A stretch of DNA of 64,000 bases, taken from Undibacterium sp. YM2 (GTDB lineage Bacteria > Pseudomonadota > Gammaproteobacteria > Burkholderiales > Burkholderiaceae_D). The translations under genes and the position numbers were made by a program. Positions 39,845 through 48,295 of this stretch are shown here, piece after piece. The notes under the pieces are model-generated. The model was given only the letters and a program-made list of their open reading frames with translations, was not told where the DNA came from and did not search any database. Each line of letters begins with the position of its first letter. Position 1 is the first letter of the stretch. The stretch is from positions 3,348,001 through 3,412,000 of the forward strand of contig NZ_AP018441.1 of NCBI RefSeq assembly GCF_009937975.1, in the 5' to 3' direction.

Positions 39845-40639
39845 ATGGCAGCATCTTTCCTCACCGGTAAAACCGCATTGGTAACAGGATCCACATCAGG
39901 CATAGGTCTGGGCATAGCCCGCTCACTGGCTGCCGAAGGCGCGAATATCATTTTCAATGGCTTTGGCGACAGACAGGAAATACAGACTTTGCAAACTGCC
40001 GTAGAAAACGAATTCGGCGTGAAAACGGCCTATCACAACGCCGACATGAGTAAAGCGACAGAAATCGAAGCCATGATGGCCTACGCTGATAGTAACTTTG
40101 GTGGTGTCGATATCCTGGTCAATAACGCTGGCATACAACATGTGGCCAATATTGAAGACTTCCCGGTAGAGAAATGGGATGCCATCATTGCCATCAACCT
40201 GACATCAAGCTTCCATACCACCCGCCTGGCCTTGCCGTACATGAAGCAAAAAAACTGGGGCCGCATTATCAACCTGGCATCCGTACATGGACTGGTTGCC
40301 TCTGCACAAAAATCTGCCTATGTAGCAGCCAAGCATGGTCTGATTGGCTTTACCAAGACCACGGCACTGGAAACTGCGCAAACAGGCATTACCTGCAATG
40401 CGATCTGCCCGGGTTGGGTATTGACACCGCTGGTACAAAAACAGGTCGATGCGCGCGCAGAAAAAGACGGCGTTGATAATGAAACCGCAAAAAAACGCTT
40501 GCTGGCTGAAAAACAGCCTTCAGGCGAGTTTGTCACACCTGAGCAACTGGGTGCACTTGCCGTATTTTTCTGCAGCGCAGCGGCAGATCAAATCCGTGGT
40601 GTAGCCTGGAATATGGATGGCGGCTGGGTAGCACAATAA
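39845..40639 (+). CDS. bdhA: 3-hydroxybutyrate dehydrogenase
   Basis: This 264-residue NAD-dependent SDR oxidises D-3-hydroxybutyrate to acetoacetate, the last step of PHB breakdown. The cofactor motif TGSTSGIGLGIA starts at residue 14, NNAGIQHV follows, and the catalytic pair is Tyr159/Lys163. The family signature KSAYVAAKHGLIGFTKTTALE and the Gln/His-rich substrate segments fit bacterial BDH. Acetoacetate produced here is the substrate of the CoA-transferase encoded 1 kb downstream. Caution: SDR specificity is inferred from overall resemblance. Confidence 0.88.
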   Translation: MAASFLTGKTALVTGSTSGIGLGIARSLAAEGANIIFNGFGDRQEIQTLQTAVENEFGVKTAYHNADMSKATEIEAMMAYADSNFGGVDILVNNAGIQHVANIEDFPVEKWDAIIAINLTSSFHTTRLALPYMKQKNWGRIINLASVHGLVASAQKSAYVAAKHGLIGFTKTTALETAQTGITCNAICPGWVLTPLVQKQVDARAEKDGVDNETAKKRLLAEKQPSGEFVTPEQLGALAVFFCSAAADQIRGVAWNMDGGWVAQ

Positions 40640-40672
40640 GCCACAGAACAGAACTACGGTGCATCAAAGTAT

Positions 40673-40968
40673 TTAGAACTCATTTCATAGATAGGGATGA
40701 GTTCGAACAAGGCGATTTGGGATGCAGTGCTAGGCCTAAGGTGTGTACGCTGCGCAGCTAAGGCGTCCGCCTTTGCAAGCGAGGGGGTGACACACTACGC
40801 GCAGCAATGCGCCCAAATCGTCAGTTCCCGAAGGGTTTGCCTCATAACGCGCGCTGGACTGCGTTGGACTCGTTGTCAATAGGCAAAGCTATTGACTGCC
40901 TAGTCCGCCTTGCCAGCCCGCGTTATGAGGCAAACGCATCTCACCCCTATTTATGAAATGAGTTCTAA
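40673..40968. repeat. 296-bp structured palindromic element (E2)
   Basis: The ends are 29-bp inverted repeats with two mismatches, starting TTAGAACTCATTTCATA. Inside are two further independent inverted-repeat arms: 40711-40822 (GGCGATTTGGG against CCCAAATCGTC) and 40835-40935 (17 perfect bases, GTTTGCCTCATAACGCG). The second arm ends in GTCAATAG-GCAAAG-CTATTGAC. No transposase or credible frame is present, and no clear target duplication is seen. It occupies the gap between bdhA and the DUF3617 gene. Confidence 0.85.
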
Positions 40969-41033
40969 TTTCACTGGTAGCATCCCTGGGTTCAGATGTA
41001 TAGTTTCATCACTGATATGAATAGGGAGTACCC

Positions 41034-41567
41034 ATGCAAACTGCAATACATGCAATACGCATCGTCCTGGTTTCTGCAACTTTACTGAGTGCCGCCACTT
41101 GTACTGCGGCAGACAAAATGAAGCCTGGCCTGTGGGAAATGACAACCAAGTCAGATGCCATGAAGGCCATGCCCAAAATCCCGCCTGAGCAACTGGAAAA
41201 AATGAAGCAGATGGGCATCAAAATGCCTGATATGCAAAACGGTGCGATGGTGAGCAAGGTCTGCCTCACCAAGGAAATGGTAGATCAGGAAAAACCGCCA
41301 ACCGGGGGCCGTGAACAGCACTGCCAGAACAAGAGTTTCAACCGCTCTGGCAATACCTATACTGCCGAGATGGTCTGCGACAGCCCGGACATGAAAGGCA
41401 CAGGTATCGTCAAGGGCAGCATGACTCCTGATAGCGTGAACTCGGTTTATGATTTCAAAGGCGTCTCGCACGGCAAGCCAATTGATCATCATATGGAAAC
41501 CACAGGCAAATGGCTGAGCGCTGATTGTGGCGGCACCAAACCTTTCACCATGCCGCCGAAAAAATAA
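41034..41567 (+). CDS. DUF3617 domain-containing exported protein
   Basis: This 177-residue protein has a signal peptide (about residues 1-26). The mature part starts KMKPGLWEMTTKS, the hallmark opening of DUF3617, and contains conserved cysteines (KVCLTKEM, REQHCQNKSF, EMVCDSP, SADCGG) likely to form disulfides in the periplasm. A Met/Lys/Pro-rich insert follows the first strand. The molecular role of the family is not known. It is monocistronic. Confidence 0.85.
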   Translation: MQTAIHAIRIVLVSATLLSAATCTAADKMKPGLWEMTTKSDAMKAMPKIPPEQLEKMKQMGIKMPDMQNGAMVSKVCLTKEMVDQEKPPTGGREQHCQNKSFNRSGNTYTAEMVCDSPDMKGTGIVKGSMTPDSVNSVYDFKGVSHGKPIDHHMETTGKWLSADCGGTKPFTMPPKK

Positions 41568-41592
41568 ATCTCTTTCGTTGCTCAACAATAAC

Positions 41593-41627
41593 AAAAAGGC
41601 CGGTGCATGACACCGGCCTTAGTTTTT
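41593..41627. terminator. bidirectional rho-independent terminator
   Basis: The ten-base-pair stem AAGGCCGGTG/CACCGGCCTT has a CATGA loop, A-run before and T5 after. It lies between convergent DUF3617 and scoB genes. Confidence 0.9.
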
Positions 41628-41642
41628 AAGTCCCCCTGAATA

Positions 41643-42284
41643 TCAGGCTACTGCACTGACGTCCAGTGTTGCCTCGGTCTTGGCGATGATTTCTTCTTTG
41701 CTGACGCCGCTGGCCAATTCAACCAGTTTCAAGCCCGCCGGGGTCACATCAATGACACCGAGGTCAGTGATAATACGGTTGACCACGCCCACGCCCGTCA
41801 ATGGCAGATTACAGGCTTTCAATATTTTGTGCGCATCGCCCTTGGCGACATGCTCCATCAGCACAACGACACGACCTACACCTGCGACCAAATCCATCGC
41901 GCCGCCCATGCCTTTGACCATTTTGCCAGGTATCATCCAGTTGGCCAGGTCGCCATGTTCGCTGACCTGCATCGCCCCCAGAATAGCCAGATTGATCTTG
42001 CCGCCACGTATCATGGCGAAAGAGTCAGCTGAGCTGAATATGGAAGAACCCGGCAAGGTCGTTACTGTTTGCTTGCCAGCATTGATCATGTCGGGATCAA
42101 CCTCCTCTTCAGTTGGGAATGGGCCTATGCCGAGCAAGCCATTTTCTGACTGCAGCCAGACTTCCATGCCTTGCGGCACGTGATTGGCGACCAGGGTAGG
42201 CAAGCCTATGCCCAGGTTAACGTAAAAACCGTCTTGCAATTCTTGTGCTGCACGCGCAGCCATTTCATCACGATTCCATGCCAT
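41643..42284 (-). CDS. scoB: 3-oxoacid CoA-transferase subunit B
   Basis: This 213-residue beta subunit of a succinyl-CoA:acetoacetate CoA-transferase carries the catalytic glutamate in [11 protein letters not shown]. It activates acetoacetate to acetoacetyl-CoA at the expense of succinyl-Co[16 protein letters not shown] and [18 protein letters not shown] are family blocks. It is 18 bases after scoA on the same strand. Together with bdhA and the divergent regulator it forms a ketone-body use cluster. Confidence 0.94.
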   Translation of the reverse strand: MAWNRDEMAARAAQELQDGFYVNLGIGLPTLVANHVPQGMEVWLQSENGLLGIGPFPTEEEVDPDMINAGKQTVTTLPGSSIFSSADSFAMIRGGKINLAILGAMQVSEHGDLANWMIPGKMVKGMGGAMDLVAGVGRVVVLMEHVAKGDAHKILKACNLPLTGVGVVNRIITDLGVIDVTPAGLKLVELASGVSKEEIIAKTEATLDVSAVA

Positions 42285-42302
42285 GTCTTGTCTCCTGCTA
42301 TC

Positions 42303-43004
42303 TTATTTCGATGGGCGTACGGTACGCTGTTCTATACGTTTTTCTGGATTGGCATTAACGACAATGCGCTGTACGAAAATACCTGGTGTGTGGACTTCAT
42401 CCGGGTCCAGTTCGCCAGTTTCTACCAGTACCTCAACCTCGGCTACGGTGATCTTGCCAGCCATCGCTACATTGGGATTGAAGTTGCGTGCGGTCTTGCG
42501 ATATACCAGATTACCGGCCTTGTCAGCCTTCCAGGCTTTGACCAGAGAGACCTCGGATACCAGTGAGCGTTCCATCACATATTTCTGTCCATCAAATTCA
42601 CGGATTTCCTTGCCGTCGGCAACTATCGTACCCACACCGGTCTTGGTAAAAAAGGCCGGGATACCGGCACCACCAGCACGCAGCTTTTCTGCCAGCGTGC
42701 CCTGTGGGGTGAATTCCAGTTCGAGTTCGCCAGCCAGGTACTGACGTTCGAATTCCTTGTTTTCACCGACATAGGATGAAATCATTTTCTTGATCTGGCG
42801 GGTCGTCAGTAACTGGCCCAGGCCAAAACCGTCTACACCGGCGTTATTTGAAATAGCGGTCAATTCCTTGACACCGGAATCGCGCAAGGCAGCAATCAGC
42901 GCCTCAGGTATGCCACACAGGCCAAAACCGCCTACAGCGATAGTCTGACCGTCCTTGATAATGCCAGCCAGGGCACTGGCTGCATCAGGATAAACTTTGT
43001 CCAT
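42303..43004 (-). CDS. scoA: 3-oxoacid CoA-transferase subunit A
   Basis: This 233-residue alpha subunit of the CoA-transferase starts MDKVYPDAASALAGIIKDGQTIAVGGFGLCGIPE; the GGFGLCGIPE segment belongs to the CoA-binding region, and YVGENKEFERQYLAGELELEFTPQGTLAEKLRAGGAGIPAF is diagnostic for subunit A. It is the first gene of the pair and diverges from a PAS-LuxR regulator gene across 98 bases. Confidence 0.94.
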   Translation of the reverse strand: MDKVYPDAASALAGIIKDGQTIAVGGFGLCGIPEALIAALRDSGVKELTAISNNAGVDGFGLGQLLTTRQIKKMISSYVGENKEFERQYLAGELELEFTPQGTLAEKLRAGGAGIPAFFTKTGVGTIVADGKEIREFDGQKYVMERSLVSEVSLVKAWKADKAGNLVYRKTARNFNPNVAMAGKITVAEVEVLVETGELDPDEVHTPGIFVQRIVVNANPEKRIEQRTVRPSK

Positions 43005-43102
43005 ATTGTCCCCTCTCCAGGTTGTAAATCGATATTTTTTTTGTCAAATGACTGCCTGCAAATTACCGCAAACAGCCACACAAATCATTAGTCTTACAGG
43101 AT

Positions 43103-43735
43103 ATGATGCTGCGTTATACTGCGCAATACCGTAAAAATACGCCTTTACCAGTAACCTGTCAGTGGACCGCAGAAATGAACGCAGCACAGCCCATCGATTT
43201 TGAATCCATATTTCAACACGCACCTGTCGGTATGTGCGTGTCGCAAAACCGTATTATCCAGGCTTGCAATGATGATCTGGCCAAAATGTTTGGCTATCAA
43301 AAAGATGAATTGCTGGGCAAGTCTTTTCTGGTACTTTACCCCAGCCCCGACGAATTTGAACGTACCGGAGCCAGGATCACGCCCATCATGAATGCCAAGG
43401 GCTATTATTCTGACGAGCGCATCATGAAACGTGCCAATCAGGAGCTGTTCTGGTGCCACGTCTCAGGCCGTGGCCTGAACAAGGACAACCCTCATGCTGC
43501 CGGTATCTGGACTTTTGAGGATCTCAGTGCAAAACGCTCCGTCACCGCCGAACTGACACCAAGAGAGCGCGAAATTGCTGCCCTGCTGGTAGAAGGTAAG
43601 ACCAGCAAGCTGATTGCCCGCCAGATAGACCTCAGCCCCAGGACAGTGGAAATGCACAGGGCTAAACTCATGCGCAAATTCAATTCAGCCACATCCAGCG
43701 AACTGGTGCACAAATTGCTGGGCATCATGCGTTGA
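43103..43735 (+). CDS. PAS domain LuxR-type transcriptional regulator
   Basis: This regulator has up to 210 residues: a PAS sensor domain (about 35-145, FQHAPVGMCVSQNRIIQACNDDLAKMFGY) joined to a LuxR/GerE helix-turn-helix (about 150-207, LTPREREIAALLVEGKTSKLIARQIDLSPRTVEMHRAKLMRKF). There is no receiver domain or kinase partner. It is divergent from scoAB and is their likely regulator, possibly sensing a metabolite directly. The start could be the ATG at 43103 (or 43106, with AGGA before it) or the ATG at 43175 (MNAAQPIDF); the latter fits the domain edge. Confidence 0.85.
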   Translation: MMLRYTAQYRKNTPLPVTCQWTAEMNAAQPIDFESIFQHAPVGMCVSQNRIIQACNDDLAKMFGYQKDELLGKSFLVLYPSPDEFERTGARITPIMNAKGYYSDERIMKRANQELFWCHVSGRGLNKDNPHAAGIWTFEDLSAKRSVTAELTPREREIAALLVEGKTSKLIARQIDLSPRTVEMHRAKLMRKFNSATSSELVHKLLGIMR

Positions 43736-43760
43736 GCGCTGCAACAAGCTCAAATACAGA

Positions 43761-43782
43761 GGCGGGCCTGGCCCGCCCCTTT
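43761..43782 (+). terminator. possible terminator after the PAS-LuxR gene
   Basis: GGCGGGC-CTG-GCCCGCC forms a seven-base-pair GC stem followed only by CCTTT, so termination is plausible but weak. Confidence 0.45.
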
Positions 43783-43818
43783 CGTCATTTATTTACATCA
43801 TACATAGCTCAAGGCAAT

Positions 43819-44280
43819 TCAAATCTTCGCAGTCCTGGATAGACGTTTTGCGACCTTGATTTCACTGAGTTTTTGCTTGATGGCTTCAGGCAAGGGCTCG
43901 GATTTACCCGTCTCGGCAGATACCCACACCACTTTAGCCCCACCCTCGGCATACAGGGCATAACCATCACCGACTGAACGCATTTCCTGTATGGTTTCAA
44001 AACTGCTGCGGCCTGCTGCGCCGATATAGGTACACACTTCCACCTGTCCCGGATATTTCAGGGGCTTCTTGAAGGTGCAATAGGCATTGACGATCACCGG
44101 GCCATTACCCTTGTCATCCGGCAGGCACCCCATCATGCTCAGCCATTCTATCCGCGCCTGCTCCATATAACGGAAATACACGGTATTGTTGACATGGCCC
44201 ATGGCATCCATATCTCCCCACCGGATAGGAATGGTGACGGTATAGACCAGTTTCTTTTCCGTGACCTTGTTCTCTATCAT
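43819..44280 (-). CDS. acyl-CoA thioesterase, hotdog fold
   Basis: This 153-residue 4-hydroxybenzoyl-CoA-thioesterase-like (YbgC/FadM) protein carries the active-site segment RWGDMDAMGHVNNTVYFRYMEQARIEWL with catalytic Asp. It hydrolyses acyl-CoA thioesters; chain length cannot be told. Its start overlaps the stop of the upstream SDR gene by four bases (ATGA), so the two are translationally coupled and may act on the same acyl-CoA pathway. Confidence 0.88.
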   Translation of the reverse strand: MIENKVTEKKLVYTVTIPIRWGDMDAMGHVNNTVYFRYMEQARIEWLSMMGCLPDDKGNGPVIVNAYCTFKKPLKYPGQVEVCTYIGAAGRSSFETIQEMRSVGDGYALYAEGGAKVVWVSAETGKSEPLPEAIKQKLSEIKVAKRLSRTAKI

Positions 44281-45053
44281 TGCACGCTCATACCGTCATC
44301 GGCAGTAACGATGGCACCATTGAGGAAGCGGGATTCTTCCGCCGCCAGCAAGAGCAACAAACCATCGAGGTCTTCTGGTGTACCAACACGTTTTCTTGGC
44401 AGCATATCGACCAGTTTCTGACCTGCATCGGTAGAGAAATAGTCAGAATTGATTTCAGTCGAAATATAGCCTGGGCAAATCGCATTCACATTGATACCAT
44501 ACTTGCCCCACTCCACTGCCATGGCCTTGGTCATGTGCACCACGGCGGCTTTGCTCATGCAGTAAATGCCTATTTGCGGCAAGACGCGCAGACCGGCTAC
44601 TGAAGCGATATTGATGATGCGATGTTGTTTTTTTGGATCACCCTTGTGACGGGCGATCATGCGCTTGGCCGCTTCCTGCGCGACGAAAAACGCACCGCGC
44701 TGATTGGTATCCATGACATAGGCATAATCATCAGGCGTCACATCGACCAGGCGTTGTGTGGTAGATACACCAGAATTATTGATGAGGATATCGATAGGAC
44801 CAGCCTCAGTCTCTGCATGGGCAATCGCTGATTTGATGCTGCCGTAATCCGTAACGTCCAGAGCAACCACATGGGCAGCGCCGCCTTCAGACTCGATCTC
44901 GGCACGCAATTCCTTGAGCCTGTCTATACGGCGCGAGGCCAGCACGACCTGCGCACCTGCCTGTGCCAGGATTTTGGCAAACCGTGCGCCAAGGCCGCTG
45001 GAAGCGCCAGTTACCAATGCAATCTTGCCTTCGAAATTGACTTCTATGCCCAT
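44277..45053 (-). CDS. SDR family oxidoreductase
   Basis: This 258-residue classical SDR has TGASSGLGARFA at residues 15-26, NNSGV near 92-96, catalytic Ser151, Tyr164 and Lys168 (YCMSK), and the NVNAICPGYISTEIN segment. I choose the ATG at 45053 (MGIEVNFEGK), with GGAGAATCAG before it. Coupling to an acyl-CoA thioesterase and the surrounding fatty-acid genes suggests a 3-hydroxyacyl or 3-oxoacyl substrate; this is inference. Confidence 0.88.
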   Translation of the reverse strand: MGIEVNFEGKIALVTGASSGLGARFAKILAQAGAQVVLASRRIDRLKELRAEIESEGGAAHVVALDVTDYGSIKSAIAHAETEAGPIDILINNSGVSTTQRLVDVTPDDYAYVMDTNQRGAFFVAQEAAKRMIARHKGDPKKQHRIINIASVAGLRVLPQIGIYCMSKAAVVHMTKAMAVEWGKYGINVNAICPGYISTEINSDYFSTDAGQKLVDMLPRKRVGTPEDLDGLLLLLAAEESRFLNGAIVTADDGMSVQ

Positions 45054-45355
45054 CTGATTCTCCACGAATAATTTGAATAAGCTTACTACTCTATCTACCC
45101 GCTATGATGACATACTGATTATGCTTGTGTTGTATGGATTTGAATTAGTTGAGGATATTTACAGAAATTTTCCTGTCATTTCACATGATCTTGATGCACA
45201 CCAAAGTTGGCTCTGCGATAATTCCGAGTGTTTTGTACATCCACAACAATAAAAATTCGAGCACACCCTCGCTTGCGCAATACATTCACAGCAGATAACA
45301 TGCTGAGAGCAAATAAGCACGCTCGTTCGAAAATCTTCAGAAAGTGAAAATAGCC

Positions 45356-47019
45356 ATGACACAAAGCATACTTGAACAGTACGGCCCACGCGACGCGATG
45401 GAATATGACGTCGTCGTCGTCGGTGGCGGACCCGCTGGCCTGTCAGCAGCCATCAAGATCAAGCAACTGGCCGCAGAAAAAGGTACGGAAGTCTCAGTTT
45501 GCGTACTCGAAAAAGGCGGTGAGCCTGGTGCCCACATCCTGTCTGGTGCCGTCATGGACCCCAAGGCCCTGACTGAACTCTTTCCCAACTGGAAGGAAAT
45601 GGGTGCCCCCTGAACACTGAAGTGACAGAAGACCGCGTTCTTATCCTGACAGAAACCAAGGCTTACCGCACGCCTAACTGGATGCTGCCAGCCTGTTTCG
45701 AGAATCATGGCAATTACATCGTCTCGCTGGCCAATGTGACCCGCTGGCTGGGTCATCAGGCCGAAGCGCTGGGCGTAGAGGTATTCCCAGGCTTTGCTGC
45801 GGCAGAAGTCTTGTATAACGAAGATGGTTCCGTCAAAGGTGTTGCAACTGGCAATATGGGCGTAGATCGCCACGGCCAGCCCTCCTCTTCTTTCCAGCTT
45901 GGCATGGAGTTGCATGCCAAGTACACGCTGTTTGCTGAGGGTGCCCGCGGTCACCTGGGCAAGCAAGTCATTGCCAAATACGATTTGAACAAGGGCAAAG
46001 ACCCGCAATCTTATGGCATAGGTATCAAGGAATTGTGGGAAATCGATCCCAAACAACATAAGCCAGGCCTGGTCGTGCACACGACCGGCTGGCCCCTGAT
46101 GGACCAGTACAGCGGTTCTTTCCTGTACCACCTCGAAGACAATCTGGTGGCAGTTGGTTATGTGGTTGGCCTTGCCTATGAAAACCCTTACCTGTCGCCT
46201 TACGAAGAATTCCAGCGCTTCAAGACCCATCCCGCTATCCGGACCTTCTTTGAAGGCGGCAAGCGCGTTTCTTATGGTGCACGTGCCATTACTGCCGGTG
46301 GCCTGCAATCCTTGCCCAAACTGGTGTTCCCGGGTGGTGCATTGATAGGTTGCGATGCTGGCTTCCTCAATATGAGCCGCATCAAGGGTAGTCACGCTGC
46401 GATCAAGACCGGCATGCTGGCCGCCACTGCCGCATTTGAAGCAGTATCAGCCAACCGCCAGCATGATGAGCTGAGTGCTTATTCAACTGCGTTCGAGCAA
46501 TCCTGGCTGCATGAAGAGCTGTACACTGCGCGCAATGTCAAACCCCTGCTCAAGCGCGGCACTTATGGTTCACCACTGGTATGGCTGGACCAGGTGGTCT
46601 TGCGCGGCAAGGCACCGTGGACGCTGCATCACAGCAAGGCTGATCATGAATGCCTGCGCCCTGCTTCAGAATTCACGCCCATCGTTTATCCAAAACCCGA
46701 TGGCAAGCTGACTTTTGACCGCCTGTCTTCGGTGTTTATTTCCAATACCAACCATGCGGAAGACCAGCCCATTCATCTGACCTTGAAAAATGCCGATATC
46801 CCGGTCTCAGTCAACCTGGCAAAATTTGCCGGACCTGAGTCACGCTACTGCCCGGCTGGAGTGTATGAATTCGTGAAAACCGAAGAAGGCGCTGACCGCC
46901 TGCAAATCAATGCGCAAAACTGCGTGCATTGCAAGACCTGCGACATCAAGGACCCGACACAGAATATCGTCTGGGTGACGCCTGAAGGTGGGGGAGGTCC
47001 CAATTATCCAAACATGTAG
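45356..47019 (+). pseudogene. etfQO: electron transfer flavoprotein-ubiquinone oxidoreductase, frameshifted as read
   Basis: ETF-QO is a membrane-bound flavo-iron-sulfur protein that passes electrons from ETF (acyl-CoA oxidation) to ubiquinone. The first segment holds the FAD motif VVVGGGPAGLSAAI and ends at LFPNWKEMGAP; the second resumes with LNTEVTEDRVLILTE and ends with the 4Fe-4S ligands CVHCKTCDIKDPTQNIVWVTPEGGGGPNYPNM. The break is in the C5 run 45606-45610; adding one base gives 554 residues, the usual length. Given its complete conservation on both sides, the gene is probably functional and the sequence wrong. The ATG at 45356 is favoured over the GTG at 45344. Confidence 0.93.
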
Positions 47020-47022
47020 CAT

Positions 47023-47152
47023 GAGGTGCTGATTTAGCTACTGCGCCGCCTTACTTTTAGCCTGCTGTTTTTGCAAAATCGTCGCCGTACGCTTGTACGA
47101 CTGCGCTTCTTAACTAAAATTAAGACCGCTCGCTACGCTTACTCAGCGCCTC
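47023..47152. repeat. 130-bp long palindromic intergenic element (E3)
   Basis: Left arm 47023-47060 (starting GAGGTGCTGATTTAGC) pairs imperfectly with right arm 47114-47152 (ending CAGCGCCTC). The centre holds CGTAC-GCTT-GTACG inside a short stem. It begins three bases after the ETF-QO stop codon and precedes the terminator. The central CAAAATCGTCG..GTAC design resembles E1 at 30395. Confidence 0.7.
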
Positions 47153-47180
47153 CTGTTACGGAAATTGGATAACAGAAACC

Positions 47181-47216
47181 AAACGAAAAAGCCGCTAATT
47201 AGCGGCTTTTTCGTTT
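47181..47216. terminator. bidirectional rho-independent terminator
   Basis: A perfect palindrome of 18-base arms centred in AATT, with GCCGC/GCGGC core and AAACGAAAAA/TTTTTCGTTT flanks, lies between convergent ETF-QO and NUDIX genes. Confidence 0.92.
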
Positions 47217-47245
47217 TCAGAACTTTTTGCAATTCCTAACTGCAA

Positions 47246-47812
47246 TCACCACTTACCGGCCAGGATTTTCTCCAGCCAGAATGTGCCTATGACGGTTTTC
47301 ACGTCAGTGATCTGGCCGGATTTGATCCAGTCCAGCATTTCTGGCAATGTGGCGGTGAATACTTCGAGGAACTCTTCTTCGTCCAGGGCAGCCTGCCCTG
47401 CTGTCAGGCCTTTGGCCAGGTAGATGTCCAGATGTTCGTCGGAGTAAGCGATGGCGTTGTGTATGGTGCAGACGAAAGACCAGTCACTGGCTGTATAGCC
47501 AGTTTCTTCGCGCAACTCGCGCTGGGCGCACAGTAAGGGGTCTTCACCTTCATCTATCTTGCCAGCAGGGAATTCTATGAAGACCTGGTGTAAAGGATAG
47601 CGGAACTGTTTTTCCAGCAGGATGCGACCATCGTCAAACAAGGGAATGATAACCACAGCGCCAGGGTGACGTATGTATTCACGGGTGGCAGTCTGCCCAT
47701 CCGGCAAGGACACGACATCTTTATCAACCTTCAGAAAACTGCCTTCATACACCAGCTCACTGCTGATCTTGTCTTCTTGCAGATCAAGTTTGCTCGTGAC
47801 TTTCTCAACCAT
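47246..47812 (-). CDS. NUDIX hydrolase (ADP-ribose pyrophosphatase type)
   Basis: This 188-residue protein carries a complete Nudix box at residues 84-106 (GKIDEGED...REETGY), with the PAGKIDEGE approach typical of ADP-ribose pyrophosphatases. It probably cleaves ADP-ribose or a related nucleotide sugar to AMP and a phosphate ester. It overlaps the DUF2818 gene by eight bases and is the last gene of the complex I transcription unit, a conserved arrangement in beta-proteobacteria. Confidence 0.92.
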   Translation of the reverse strand: MVEKVTSKLDLQEDKISSELVYEGSFLKVDKDVVSLPDGQTATREYIRHPGAVVIIPLFDDGRILLEKQFRYPLHQVFIEFPAGKIDEGEDPLLCAQRELREETGYTASDWSFVCTIHNAIAYSDEHLDIYLAKGLTAGQAALDEEEFLEVFTATLPEMLDWIKSGQITDVKTVIGTFWLEKILAGKW

Positions 47813-48284
47813 GATCGCGCTTCAGGTAACGGTACACAAAACCGGGGAAAGCCAATACCAGGAACAGGCAAGCATTGATGGCGTAAAATTCCCATCCTTG
47901 CGGAAAGCGGTTACCTGCGGCAGACTCAAGAACAAAGGCGATTCCACCGACACAGAAATACAGGATGATAAGTTCAAGGAGGCGTAACCACAAGGACTTG
48001 ACCTGAACCATATTTAATTGCGCCGATAGTTCGGGCTGTGCAGGCATGGGGCGCATGGGCGCCTCATTCGTGGTAATTGCTGCCGCATTTGCATCGTCGT
48101 CTGTAGTTTCTGCAACAATCAAATTGGCTGCAGATGAGGACGCGGATTTCCAAAAGAAAATAGATTTGAGAAATGCAAAGCGCTGCAAGCCTATGATAGC
48201 AAAGCAGCGCTCATTCAAAAAAGGCAGGTTGGCAGCCAAAACTGCCAACACGATGATCAACCAGCTTGATGCAGAATTACCCAC
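47805..48284 (-). CDS. DUF2818 family membrane protein with an insertion
   Basis: This 159-residue protein belongs to the small family found right after nuoN in beta-proteobacteria. TM1 (about 8-25, WLIIVLAVLAANLPFLNER) and the C-terminal block (WLRLLELIILYFCVGGIAFVLE...FPQGWEFYAINACLFLVLAFPGFVYRYL) are typical. Between them lies an extra stretch of about 45 residues (FWKSASSSAANLIVAETTDDDANAA...) absent from the roughly 100-residue relatives I know. The function is unknown; the constant link to nuoN suggests a complex I accessory. Confidence 0.85.
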   Translation of the reverse strand: MGNSASSWLIIVLAVLAANLPFLNERCFAIIGLQRFAFLKSIFFWKSASSSAANLIVAETTDDDANAAAITTNEAPMRPMPAQPELSAQLNMVQVKSLWLRLLELIILYFCVGGIAFVLESAAGNRFPQGWEFYAINACLFLVLAFPGFVYRYLKRDHG

Positions 48285-48295
48285 TGCTGGCCGTA

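Noticed and set aside
40673-40968. Insertion sequence with its own transposase
   Set aside because: At 296 bp it is too short for a transposase, and no frame of credible length lies within it.
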